Positions 45,412 to 55,208 of a stretch of 64,000 nt of DNA are shown here, in pieces (the first letter of the stretch is position 1; each line of letters begins with the position of its first letter). The stretch spans positions 35,004,939-35,068,938 of the forward strand of contig CM072519.1 in NCBI GenBank assembly GCA_036898135.1, given 5' to 3'. The stretch is from Oncomelania hupensis. Lineage: Eukaryota > Mollusca > Gastropoda > Littorinimorpha > Pomatiopsidae. A program made the translations under genes and the position numbers. The notes beneath the pieces are model-generated. The model was given only the letters and a program-made list of their open reading frames with translations, made no database searches and was not told where the DNA came from.

Positions 45412-46964
45412 CCACCCTCAACACGGACATCAAAGTCCAAGGCCAATCCCTCAACACGGTGCATAGCTCCAAATATTTAGGAGTCATTGTATCAGACAAT
45501 GGGTCCAGACAGGAAGTCCTCTCCAGGATCGCATAAACAACTGCTGCCCTGGCGAGGTTGAAGCCAATTTGGAAAGACAGGACCGTCAGTCTACATTCCA
45601 AGATAAAACTGCTGCGCTCCCTTGTCATCTCCATCTTCCTATCCGCTTGCGAAACAGGGACCCTCACAGCAGATCTCCAACGAAGAATACAAAGCATGGA
45701 GATGAGGTGCTACACAAGACTCCTGGGCATTTCCTATAGCCAGCACATCACCAACGACGAACTCCGACAGACCATTACACAAGCCATTGGACAACACGAT
45801 GACCTGCTCACAGTGGTGAAAATACGGAAACTCCGATGGTATGGCCACGTCACCAGATCATCAGGTCTTGGAAAGACCATCCTGCAAGGCACAGTGCAAG
45901 GAGGTAGAAGAAGAGGAAGACCGAAAAAGAGGTTGGAGGACCATACCTGTCAAGGGGTTTTCGGGTTGTGGTGTAGCAATTTAACAGAAAAACCATAGCA
46001 AATGGAAGTTTGTGTAGCACTAATGTGAATCACGCGATTCGCAACAAAACTGGAAACGTCTGCATCCAATATAAACACACACATTGTGTTTACAAATTAA
46101 TTGCAAAATCTTGTTAATGCACAACACTTTAGCTATTACCATTATCATTATAAACATTTTTATGTACGTTTTTCAAAATAAAAGTGAAAATGCAAAAAAT
46201 AAAAAATAAAAAATTATATTGATAATAGGCCTACTACAGATAGTACTTTACTTAAAGTTTTTAGGCCTAAATAAATCCCAGTCTAATCTGACAAATGAAT
46301 GTTTAAGCATATTTATCATTAAACCCACTACTTTGCAAAAATTTCATCATTAATTAGACCAATTCCAAAAAAAAAAAGATCTTGTGACACGCACATCTTT
46401 CCGGAAGGGCTTTACAGAATGTAAACTCTTCACTTTCTTTTGACTTCTCCACTAGGCCTTCAAAATCCTTATCGGTTTTCCATTCAGGCAGGTGCCTTCC
46501 TGGTCGTTTGAGTATTTTAGGTGGAGGCTTTGCCATTTTCTTTGTTCAACTCCGTCTGTCTCTCCCTCACAAAGACTGATCGTAGACTGAAGTTCTGAAC
46601 GAACACGTGTTGCGGAAGTGCGGTGCTTTTACTAAGTGTCTTTAAACCGGACTCGACCGGAACAGACTACTTTCGCGCAAAAACCCCCTTGGTTAAAAAA
46701 ATATTATCGTCACTTTTGAAAAATTGCGTAGCAGCTTTGTGATACGCCGTAGCAATGGGAAAATGTTTAAAATGCGTAGCGCTACGCAAAAATCCGTAGC
46801 ACTTGACAGGTATGGAGGACAACATTCGAGAATGGAAAGGTTTGACACTGAGCGAAACCATCAGGTTTGCTGAGGCCGGGGAAAGATGGAGTAAGCTGGT
46901 TAAGCGATCATCTGTGGTTCCCTTACGACCTCCGAGTTACGGGATAGGATAGGATAGGATAGGA
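45412..46964 (+). mobile_element. RTE LINE 3' half, split by a TIR transposon
   Basis: Plus strand from NTDIKVQGQSLNTVHS-like, YLGVIVSDNGSRQEVLSRIA, KPIWKDRTVSLHSKIKLLRS, TADLQRRIQSMEMRCYTRLL, RKLRWYGHVTRSSGLGKTIL to KKRLEDH, where 871 bp intrude (45943-46813). The ORF then resumes as EDNIREWKG and ends in GAGTTACGGGATAGGATAGG. Only a few frame breaks in the left part (146-codon frame), so the copy is fairly young. Confidence 0.88.
45943..46813 (-). mobile_element. TIR DNA transposon (hAT-type or P-type), 871 bp, non-autonomous
   Basis: Perfect 12-bp inverted ends ATACCTGTCAAG / CTTGACAGGTAT, flanked by 8-bp GGAGGACC (45935-45942) and GGAGGACA (46814-46821); the uninterrupted RTE copies read GGAGGACA once at this spot. 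Subterminal GCGTAGCGCTACGC is itself palindromic. Inside, on the minus strand, 46536-46354 encodes KRPGRHLPEWKTDKDFEGLV, then KSKESEEFTFCKA, which resembles the N-terminal zinc-finger region of hAT-family transposases before a frameshift at the Cys cluster. The DDE part is absent. Confidence 0.8.
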
Positions 46965-47426
46965 ATTAGTAGTCCATCACACATACCTTCCCTTACTCTC
47001 CTATTCCCTGCTTCCTCATCCCCTCTCCACCCCCACCCCCCTCCTTCGTCACATCTTCTCTCTTCTCAAATTGATAAAAGGTGTCAGTTGCAGAAAGCGT
47101 ATACAACGAGGTAACGCATATTTCATTTAATTTTCACGTCTATTCACATCTGTGATTATTAGACAACATATTACATTATAAACACATCAACATAAAATCA
47201 AAATACATTAAATAAAATTAATGCAGTTGTACAAAAATTTACACAACGGTAAAAATAACTAATAAACAAACAAAAAAACTATAGTTACTGCTTTTTTATG
47301 AAACATGATGTCGAAGAAAGTAAGATGATAAACATACAGTCATGCTTGTTCCAATCATCGCGTGAAACGTATTTGGAGAATAAAAAAATCGTGGAAAAAT
47401 AATGACAGACTGTGTATAATGTGTAG
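46965..47426. other. Unassigned AT-rich stretch
   Basis: No gene recognised. Confidence 0.4.
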
Positions 47427-48155
47427 TAGAGCTGGGTACCGTGGGTCAAAGTCGTATCGGTATTATTGCAGTATTTTTTAGGTCGTATCGGTATTTCGTA
47501 CCGGTATACCGCGATTTTAAGTGTTACAATCAAATGGGATATGGCATTGACAATAGTGACCGACGCAAAAGAAAGAGTGTCATACACTTCAAAACAGTTT
47601 CAAAGAACCACATTTCCATAGAAACTGAAGCTTTATTATTGCTTGAACGTCTTCAAAACAAATCATAATAATTCACTGTTTAGAACATCAGCAAACTTTA
47701 AACCACAGAATCCAAATAAAACAAAAAACATTCAACGGGAAAGGTCTTTAAGAACTTTAAGAGTTCAGACTAGTACCATGCTTCAAACACGTGGATAAGC
47801 TGCTGTTCTTATAAGTTCTTCTTCAAGAACAGCTGCCAAACCACGTGTTTGGACTTCAGACTCGCTCTCTGGGCGGACAATTACATCAACCCTTACAGAT
47901 CCGTAGGATCTCATCTTTGATATGATGATGATAATCATTATAGTCAGGGTGGCGACGTGGTGATCGTCCTTAACGCTGATGCAATAGGACGTTAAGCTTC
48001 GTTGTTCCTCCTCCTCCAAGATGTCGCCCACTGTCGCGTTATGTGTTGTCGAGATTTCCCAGTAAACCAGAGGTGGGACACCCGCACCGGTATACCGTAC
48101 CGTCGCGTTTCCGAACCTGAATACAGTTACGTATCGGTAAAACCGTCCAGCCCTA
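47427..48155. mobile_element. hAT-type non-autonomous transposon, 729 bp
   Basis: Ends TAGAGCTGGGTACCG and, inverted, TAGGGCTGGACGGTT; flanked by 8-bp ATGTGTAG (47419-47426) and ATGTGTAA (48156-48163). Subterminal CGTATCGGTA and ACCGGTATACCG repeat near both ends in either orientation, as expected of transposase-binding sites. The TAGRGCTGG start and 8-bp TSD are hAT signatures. Frames inside (75 and 82 codons) show no transposase motif. Confidence 0.82.
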
Positions 48156-48163
48156 ATGTGTAA

Positions 48164-49024
48164 GATAGTATCAAAAATTTAAAAAAAAGTATTTAAAATT
48201 CCTTTAAAAAAACACCGGCTACTTTGCTCGAACTTTTGTTATCAACGCCATACTGTGTTTAATGAAGGTAATAGACCAATAGAGTAGTGTACATTTCATC
48301 ATACTTATAGTCATTGTAAACACATTGTTTATGTTTCAATGTAAACTGTTCATCCCAAGTTTAATATAGAGTTTTATACGTTTTTTTAACTATAAAGACT
48401 TTTCGTAGTGCCCGTGTAGGCGTAGGACACACGTACAAATTCTTTATAATTATAAATATCCATTAACGATTTGTGGTATTAGCCCACGTTGTGGGAAGTG
48501 TTTAGCCATCTTATTTGCTTGGTTTGATTCTTTTTAAATTATAAAAAAAACATTTCTTTAAAAAACAAAGACGTTAAATGTCGTGTAAGAAGTGTTCACC
48601 AGTCTAATCTTCCTTGGATTCTGATTCTATTTCATGTGCTGTTGTTGTGTTTTTTTCCTGACAACGCCTTTTTGCTCTGTCGAATAGGTTTCTTCATCTT
48701 GTGTTATTTAGTGTATTTGTTTACCTGATCAAGCGAAACACAATCATTTTTGTTTTCAGTTGAAACTGTTTACAATAATCTAAAAGGCTCAAGTGTTGTG
48801 TTTCAGCTTATCAGCAATCTCCGCCATTTGTCTGAATTGCGTCTATCGCTACTAGTTAAGTTTTTCCTAACTGCGTTCAAATTTAAAAAAAAAACCACGT
48901 TGTTGTTGTTGGTTTATTTATTTATTTTAGGCGAATCTCCCGATCAAGCCATGGAAACGATATCACATCTTTTGCAGAACATCAACAAATACCAGAGCAG
49001 TGTCAGGAACATTTAATTAGACCG
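48164..49024. other. Unassigned AT-rich stretch
   Basis: No gene recognised; an 88-codon frame at 48750-49016 is lysine-rich and unassigned. Confidence 0.4.
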
Positions 49025-49262
49025 ACCGAGCGTTGTGGCCAAGTGGGCTAAGGCGGGACTAACTTGCCTTGTCCACAGGCCAGAAACCAATGGCGCCTGA
49101 CAGGTGTGGGTTCGATCCAGCATCTGGGCCGCGTTATGTTTCTCCGAATATTATTTACTTTCGACTCGGGCAACGTCTCGGGGGTTTTCTCCGGGTACTC
49201 CGGTTTGCTTCCCCAAGCAAAATTTCAAAATCAACAACTAATGTTAGGTAGGTTGGGTTTGG
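49025..49262 (+). mobile_element. tRNA(Leu/Ser)-like SINE, family B
   Basis: Head GAGCGTTGTGGCCAAGTGGG, then CTAAGGCGGGAC (A box like that of class II tRNAs), and GTGTGGGTTCGATCCAGCAT (B box) 60 bases later, which suits a long-variable-arm tRNA origin. The body continues CATCTGGGCCGCGTTATGTT and ends near GTTAGGTAGGTTGGGTTT. An inverted copy lies at 63565-63753. Confidence 0.75.
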
Positions 49263-49519
49263 GCGCGCCACAGGCTGCGACTACGCTTTTCCCCAGGGGA
49301 GGCGGCCCAGAATTTCCCTATGGAAAATTGACAATAAGGTAAAATAAAAATAAAAAGGAAATAAAAAATTCAACCAAGTTTTAGTACTGCATTTTTAACA
49401 AAAGAAAAATACAAGTAGGACTTCTAACCGGTCCCATCATATCCACACTGCTTGTCCGTAGTGTGTCGACGATCAAGAAATATCCGGCCTCTTTTTCAGA
49501 GTTTTAAAATCTAGCAGAA

Positions 49520-49765
49520 CAAAGTTCAAAAGCATTCTGGCCTTTGTCCTAGAATCTAAAGATCTATCATAACGACGTTCAAGAAATATTTGGTTTTATT
49601 TTTTCAATATCTTGGATAGATCTAGCAGGGCGAGGTAGACCTATACAAAATCTAAGAAACAACACACACAAAAAAAAACAAACAACCCATCTAACATTTG
49701 TTCAAGAGTCTATAGGTCTAACAGAATGAGGTTAAAGAAATTTCGGAGTAGTATACTACCGGGCC
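49520..49765 (+). repeat. Degenerate tandem repeat, about 60-80 bp units
   Basis: TCTAGCAGAACAAAGTTCAA, CTATCATAACGACGTTCAAG and CTAACAGAATGAGGTTAAAG start successive diverged units. No coding frame. Confidence 0.45.
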
Positions 49766-49877
49766 TCTCATATGGTATTTTTTCTGGGTCATGTGAGGTC
49801 AGGGTCATGTAATCAGTCCCCTATTCGCTATTGTGACGTGGGACTTTAATTTATCTAAACGAAAACGAAAACATAAG

Positions 49878-49921
49878 GGTCATGTGTGGGTCATGTGCGG
49901 GTCATGTGCGGGTCATGTGTG
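49878..49921 (+). repeat. 12-bp tandem repeat
   Basis: Four units of GGGTCATGTGYG. Confidence 0.8.
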
Positions 49922-50111
49922 CTGCCGTGATGTTGTCTGTGGTGTAAAGAGCGTGAAGTTTTATGATGGCTATCTGCAGGGTGCCTCTTTTGTGACAGGG
50001 TTAGGCATCCCTTAGCATTTTTCCTTATTCAGTCTTTGTGTGACAGACTTGCCAAGGAGTGATCAAAAAAGGTCGTCATATTCTATAACTATAACAAATT
50101 AGGATAAATGT

Positions 50112-50860
50112 AATAATTAACCACCACCTTCAACTCAGCTGTGACAGATGCCGCCACTGAGATCCTTGGCAAGCACCGACCAAAGAAGAAGCCGTAGATC
50201 AAATCTAAACTTTTGGATCTGTGTGATAAACTAAAAGAGAGGTAAACAAGAAAAAGAACACCTCACAGAGAGCTGATGTCTATCAAAAATCAACAATCAC
50301 ATCCAAAAAGGCATGCGCACAGCAAAGGAGAACTAGATAAAACATCGATGTTAGAAAATAGAAAACAGTCTAAAGAAGAACAACAGCATAAAGGCCTATC
50401 AGACTGTAAAACGGCTGACAAGTGTTAAACAGCCCAAAGTCTCCAGGATCCAAAGCAAGTCTGGCACAGCCTAAAGTCTCCACGATCCAAAATAAGTTTG
50501 TCATATGTCTTACCAAAAAAAACACAAAAAAAACAAACAAACAAGAAGTCTTGGACAGATGGACAGAGTACTGCTCTGACCTTTACAACCATACACCAAA
50601 TAGAGACCCATCAGTTCTAGTATGTCCTGAAAACAAAAAAGGAAAAAAAGGAGAAAAAAAAGAAAGAAATCCTCCCAGTTCTCAGAGAAAAAGTTGAGGT
50701 AGCAGTGCAATCGCTAAAAAAAAAAAAAGGAAGTCAGCGGGAGGTGGACAACATACCAGCAATACTGCTATAAGCAGGAGGAAAAGCGATGATTGATGTC
50801 CTCACCATTATCTGTAACAAGATCTGGCCGAGTGGGGAGTGGCCTACACCATGGACTGTT
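50112..50860 (+). pseudogene. RTE LINE, connector region fragment
   Basis: Plus-strand partner of 29365-30145: TTFNSAVTDAATEILGKHRP-like, then KGMRTAKEN, then YQTVKRLTSVKQPK, then ending at the IICNKIWPSGEWPTPWT-like region. It holds A-rich expansions and many frame breaks. It lacks the nested insertion of the 29.7-kb copy, confirming the pre-insertion sequence there. Confidence 0.78.
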
Positions 50861-50946
50861 TTTTGTCTATCCAAGTTCGTGTTTTTAGTCTAAATAATTT
50901 AGTCACACATTACAAAAGTATATAGTTATGTGCGTGTGCGTGTGTG

Positions 50947-50949
<3 letters not shown>

Positions 50950-50992
<43 letters not shown>
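50950..50992. repeat. (CT)n microsatellite
   Basis: Short CT run beside the 5S-type SINE fragment. Confidence 0.95.
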
Positions 50993-50995
<3 letters not shown>

Positions 50996-51171
50996 AGACC
51001 GCCGTGCCTCTCGGTGTGTGATGTTGGAGATCACACTTATCTTGGGTCAGCGTAATGACGGTGATGCCTCTCTCTCTCCCTTGCTGCTTTATCTATCCCG
51101 CTCTCAAAAGAGTAGGTACTCCGTCACAGTTGAGTCAACTGGGCGGCGTTATTTGTCAGTCATAATTACAC
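50993..51171 (-). mobile_element. tRNA/5S composite SINE, family C, fragment 1
   Basis: Matches the 3' body of family C (TGATGTTGGAGATCACACTT, then AGTTGAGTCAACTGGG) on the minus strand; the 5S-like head is missing. Confidence 0.7.
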
Positions 51172-51213
51172 GCTGTTTATGAAAAAGTTATGTCAAATCA
51201 TTAGAAGAAAAAA

Positions 51214-51626
51214 AGCTTGTTCAAACATCATGTTTGCTGACATCGGCTGATGCAATACTGATGCTGACGTGTAAAAACGTGTTGGCAGACATCAGCGGGC
51301 AGCTAGCTTGCAAGCGTATCATGATATCAAAAAGCAAACATGATTAGAATAGCGTTGCATTGGCCTCTTCAATAATAGACACAACTCAACAGCACTGTGT
51401 ATGTGTGTGTGTGTGTGTGTGTGTGCGTGTGCGTGTGTGTATGTGTGTGTCTATTATTGAAGAGGCCAATGCAACGCTATTCTAAACGTGTTTGCTTTTT
51501 GATTTCAGCGTTAATATTAGTTCGTCCAACGTCGATGTTTTTGAAGATTGGAGAAAATTCTTCAAATCGAGGTTTTCATCATCACATTACATCAGCTGAT
51601 GTCAGCATACATGATAAAAACAAGTT
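51214..51626. repeat. Long inverted repeat around a (GT)n loop
   Basis: The inner arms are near-perfect for about 55-60 bp (CTATTATTGAAGAGGCCAAT and TGCAACGCTATTCTAA at the right, inverse at the left about 51325-51381), separated by (GT)n. Outer arms carry GCTGACATCGGCTGATG / CATCAGCTGATGTCAGC. Probably a foldback/MITE-like element. Confidence 0.7.
51399..51450. repeat. (GT)n microsatellite
   Basis: Forms the loop of the inverted repeat above. Confidence 0.95.
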
Positions 51627-51691
51627 TAAACATGAATAAAAAAACGTACATAGTGGTTTGTTTTTTTTTGCCGCTGGCTGAGTGCGTGTCT

Positions 51692-51746
51692 CCTATATGC
51701 CACGGTGTCCGGGGACGTTAAATGTATCTAAAGTAAAGTAAAGTAA
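51692..51746 (+). repeat. SINE 3' end with (AAAGT)n tail, copy 2
   Basis: Matches 18355-18416. Its AAAGT tail merges with the antisense tail of the family C SINE to its right, a tail-to-tail junction. Confidence 0.6.
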
Positions 51747-52006
51747 TGTGGCCGTAGGGGAGAGTGATGTTGGAGATCACACTTATCTTGGGCCAGCGTA
51801 ATGAGGGTGATGCCCATCTCTCTCCCTTGCTGCTTTACCTTCCCCACCCTCAAGAGAGTAGGTACCCAATCACAGTTGAGGCAACTGGGGGCATTGTTAT
51901 TTGTCACTTCACGTTGCGGTCACCCATCCAAGTGCTAACCACACTGGACGGTGCTTAACTTGTGACACAGTAGCGAGTGCTCTAACCACTGCGCTATCCG
52001 ACACCC
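51747..52006 (-). mobile_element. tRNA/5S composite SINE, family C, copy 2
   Basis: The minus strand starts GTGTCGGATAGCGCAGTGGT, then AAGTTAAGCACCGTCCAGTG and GGTTAGCACTTGGATGGGTG ACCGC, i.e. a tRNA-like 5' box followed by the 5S rRNA internal promoter region, then body and tail. This copy's AAGTTAAGCA is identical to the 5S box A. Confidence 0.85.
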
Positions 52007-52262
52007 CGACACATCCGACATCCGACAAAGTCAAGTCCAACTGTAAACTGCAATGCCCCAAGGACACACAGTCCAGAGTAACAGGTCCTTTTAAAATTAA
52101 CAATCACTATTGTTCTACAAGGATAAAGCGCTATAACAAAAATAACCTTCTTTAATATAAATCGATCCATTCGTTGGCTTATGCACCTGTTGATAACAAC
52201 AATGTTGATTTTAATGATAGCTCCGCAGCAAAAGCACCTCGGGCGGCTTGATTAATTTCCTG

Positions 52263-52330
52263 TATCAGCCAGCGCCTTGAGCAGCTCTAGAGCTAAAAAA
52301 AATGCGCGATATAAGAACGATTTACTTACA
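52263..52330 (+). repeat. Family F SINE 3' end
   Basis: CAGCCAGCGCCTTGAGCAGC, then ATGCGCGATATAAGAAC; like the 3' end of 33309-33510. Confidence 0.5.
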
Positions 52331-52369
52331 AAGTTCAAAATAAATCGTCGCTGGATTAATTGTGTGGAC

Positions 52370-52525
52370 AATTTTGCCCTAGTTACGATCTTGTGAATGA
52401 CGTAAGTCTTAGGCGTTTTGTGGCTGCAGACGTGAAAGGTCTTTGCACTGGTTATGACCTCGCGGAGAATATGAACTTTTTGTCGTGGGTACGACCTCGT
52501 TAATGACATAAGGTCTTGGACCTGA
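52370..52525 (+). repeat. Degenerate minisatellite, motif GGTTACGACCTCGYGAATGAC
   Basis: Three diverged units (AGTTACGATCTTGTGAATGA; GGTTATGACCTCGCGGAGAA; GGTACGACCTCGTTAATGAC). A longer array of the same motif is at 54770-55065. Confidence 0.6.
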
Positions 52526-52569
52526 GTTCAAAATCTCGAAAAGAAATGCGAGGTGACGTAAGGAGAAAA

Positions 52570-52755
52570 AAGAAGAAGAAGAAGAATGGGAGAAGAGGGT
52601 GGGAAAGAAGAAGAAGAAGAAGAAGAAGAAGAAGAAGAAGAAGAAGAAGAAGAAGAAGAAAAAGAAGAACAACAACAACAACAATAACAACAACAACTAC
52701 GACAACAACAACAATGACAACAACAACTACTACTACAATAATAGCAACAACAAAT
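52570..52755. repeat. (AAG)n then (CAA)n/(TAC)n microsatellites
   Basis: AAG run to about 52668, then CAA/ACT mix. Confidence 0.95.
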
Positions 52756-53162
52756 GTAATAAAATAATTTAGAATAATATCGTGATACCCCTTTTGGGCC
52801 AGGATGCGGGCAAGGCATTCTGGACTATAATGTACACATTTATAATTGTGTTGGAAAAGTGAGTTATAATCTGGTAGATAAAAAAGGAATAAAAATACAA
52901 CTAAAAATATTCATCGAGGATGTTAGTCTAGCATGTATTATATTATGCAAGACTTAAGTTTTGACACATAGCACAGAAATTGTAGCCACGTAACTGAGTG
53001 GTCGTAAACGCGTTATCACCAACGGATAATAAGTATATTCTAAAGTGCCGGTCGTCACAAGGGAGACTCAAAAGCAAAATAAATAATTCGTTTTTGGTTC
53101 ACACCATCTGATCAGGAGTGAGAAAGAAAGCAATATCCACACACACATTACATAACATGGTT

Positions 53163-53190
53163 AATGGTTTAGGTCCAGCGGAATCTACAC
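53163..53190 (-). repeat. Family E tail scrap
   Basis: GGTTTAGGTCCAGCGGA, antisense to the hairpin end of family E; about 20 bp. Confidence 0.45.
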
Positions 53191-53211
53191 ACACATACAC
53201 ACGCACACACA

Positions 53212-53750
53212 TGAATGAACATTGATGTTTAACGTCTACACCCACCATTGGCGATATGGCAGACAGGGGTAACCATCCCAGGATAGAGAGGGTAGGGACC
53301 TAAATCAACACTGAACCGCCAGAGCAACCATACTGCAAATACTGACAGTGAAATTGGCCACATTTTTTCTTGTCTAGCATGGGGTGTCGGATAGTGCAGT
53401 GGTTGGAGCACTCGCTACTGTGTCGAAAGTGAAGCACCGTCCGGTGCGGTTAGCACTTGGATGGGTGACCGCTAAGGTGTGAAGCGACAAACAACAACGC
53501 CCCCAGTTGACTCAACTGTGATTGAGTACCTACTCTCTTGAGGGTGGGGAAGGTAAAGCAGCGAGGGAGAGAGTTGGGCATCACCCTCATTACGCTGGCC
53601 CAAGATAAGTGTGATCTCCAACATCACGCTCCCCTACGGCCACAAGGCTATGGGACTACCTTTACCTTTACCTTTTAGCACGGAAGAGGAACCTGGGTCA
53701 ACAGGTGTGCCAGGCGAAAGGCTCTCCCACTGAGCCTACGGCTGTGGGAC
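53212..53750 (-). mobile_element. tRNA-derived SINE, family D, interrupted copy
   Basis: Left part 53212-53379 matches 62185-62347 (CACCATTGGCGAT, TAAATCAACACTGAACC). Right part 53676-53750 holds the antisense tRNA-like head (ACCTGGGTCAACAGGTGTGC, TGAGCCTACGG). Between them sits a family C SINE. The copy is therefore split by a younger insertion. Confidence 0.75.
53380..53675 (+). mobile_element. tRNA/5S composite SINE, family C, copy 3 (nested in family D)
   Basis: Plus-strand head GGGGTGTCGGATAGTGCAGT (tRNA A-box-like), then AAGTGAAGCACCGTCCGGTG and GGTTAGCACTTGGATGGGTG followed by ACCGC. By eye about 41 of 46 positions agree with animal 5S rRNA box A, intermediate element and box C. The body continues to CATAGCC-type sequence and a (CTTTAC)n tail. 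Flanked by TAGCA on both sides (53375-53379, 53676-53680); the TSD may be one or two bases longer with a mismatch. Confidence 0.88.
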
Positions 53751-53785
53751 AAATCCAAACTGCTTTGGTTTCCTCACGTGAAAGC

Positions 53786-54262
53786 TACTTTAAAATGACC
53801 CATTTTGACACGTCCCCGTGAAAGATCCCTTTAAAATGACCCATTGTGACCACCTCCCTGCCACAGATCCCTTTAAAATAACCCATTGTGACCACCTTCC
53901 CGCCACAGATCCCTTTAAATTGAGCCAGTTTGACCACCTCCCCAACGGGGCCGGGTAGCTCAGTTGGTAAGAGCGTCTTGCTAGTAACCAAAAGGTCGCT
54001 GGTTCGAATCCCGGATTGGTCAACGTGTGATCATATTATTTTCCCCTTTACCAACAACTGGCCCGCTGGTGTCAGTATAAATCGGTCCAGTAGTCACCTA
54101 TATGCGAAAGTGTCGTGTGACTATAATCTACAAACAACAACAACCTCCCCGCCACAGATCCCTTTAAAATGATCCATTGTGACCACCTCCCCGCAACGAA
54201 TCCCTTTAAAATGACCCATTGTGACCACCTCCCCGCCACAGATCCCTTTAAAATGCACAGTG
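53786..54262 (-). repeat. 42-bp minisatellite split by a SINE
   Basis: Units of CCACAGATCCCTTTAAAATG ACCCATTGTGACCACCTCCCCG, 42 bp, about four units before and three after the SINE at 53944-54142. Because 42 is divisible by 3, the minus strand is open in two frames with 14-residue periods (FKGICGGEVVTMGH and LKGSVAGRWSQWVI). I regard these as passive frames. Confidence 0.9.
53944..54142 (+). mobile_element. tRNA-derived SINE, family A, copy 1
   Basis: GGCCGGGTAGCTCAGTTGGT (A box) and GGTCGCTGGTTCGAATCCCG (B box), with a 3' body ending TATAATCTACAAAC and an (AAC)n tail. Inserted in the minisatellite with an ACCTCCCC duplication (53936-53943, 54143-54150). Almost identical to 63101-63299. Confidence 0.9.
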
Positions 54263-54769
54263 AGTGTTGCCTCACTGAAAAACGCTTTTAACAAAACAAC
54301 AAAAATCTCATTCCAAAGTAAAGTTGTTTTTTTAATCAATAAATAGTTCTTGTTGTTATTAATAGGTGCGGCCGCTCTACCGCTCTAGCACTAACAATGT
54401 CTACTAGACGGTCTTTTACCGTATTGATGTGCCGTTCAACTTAGAGGAAATCAACCCCTGTCAGAACAGACATGGAGAATTCAAACTTTGGCTGTTGGTT
54501 TAAGCAACTAAAGCCCACTTTATCATTGTTTAATGTAAAAACAAAAACGTCAAATATTAGGAGAAATCTGTTTTGCCAAAAATACAAACATTCTTCAACT
54601 TGGGGCTTCTAAACTTTTGTTTTTTGTTAACCAATCAGACTTTATGTTATGTTAATGTTTTTTGTACACACAATCATACCATAATGATGTCCATCCTAAG
54701 TATGGATTGATAGTAATAATCTCACAAACACAGCTTTTTCACCAAGTTAGGACTTTGATTGAAGCGTGG
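54263..54769. other. Unassigned stretch
   Basis: No gene recognised. Confidence 0.4.
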
Positions 54770-55065
54770 TCTTCACCCAGGTTACAACCTCACTAATAGG
54801 TTCAAACCTTTGTCCTGGTTACGACCTCGCGAATGACGTGACATAGTCTTAAACGAGATCATTACCTCAAGAATGTCAAGACTCCTTCACCCAGGTTTAA
54901 AGTCACCTCGTGGTACGAACTCGCGAATGACCTGCGACCTGTGCCCAGGTTATGTGTCCTAGTGGCTGGAGTGAGGGGTTTTTGTCCTGGTAGCGAACAT
55001 AAACCTTTGTTCCTTGGTTATGACCTCGTATATGGCACAATGCCTTTGCCTTGGTTTCAACCTCT
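54770..55065 (+). repeat. Degenerate minisatellite, second locus
   Basis: CCTGGTTACGACCTCGCGAA, TGGTACGAACTCGCGAATGA, TTGGTTATGACCTCGTATAT and further variants at irregular spacing; same motif as 52370-52525. Confidence 0.6.
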
Positions 55066-55208
55066 CAAATCAATTCAATTCAATAATTTATTTTAACGTC
55101 TTTTCACGTATGTGATTTTAGACCATACAGTCATTCTCACGCATGTACACAAACATGTAATATAACAATTTAAAGTTGAACTATAATCATACAAAATATC
55201 TAACAGTA

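Noticed and set aside
53440..53475. Possible 5S rRNA gene
   Set aside because: Only the internal promoter part resembles 5S; the 5' and 3' arms that pair in 5S rRNA are absent, and the block sits in a mobile SINE.
53950..54025. Possible genuine tRNA gene (GGGTAGCTCAGTTGG...GGTTCGAATCCC)
   Set aside because: Same sequence recurs at 63.1 kb with a common 120-bp body, tail and TSDs; the anticodon arm does not pair well. It is a SINE head.
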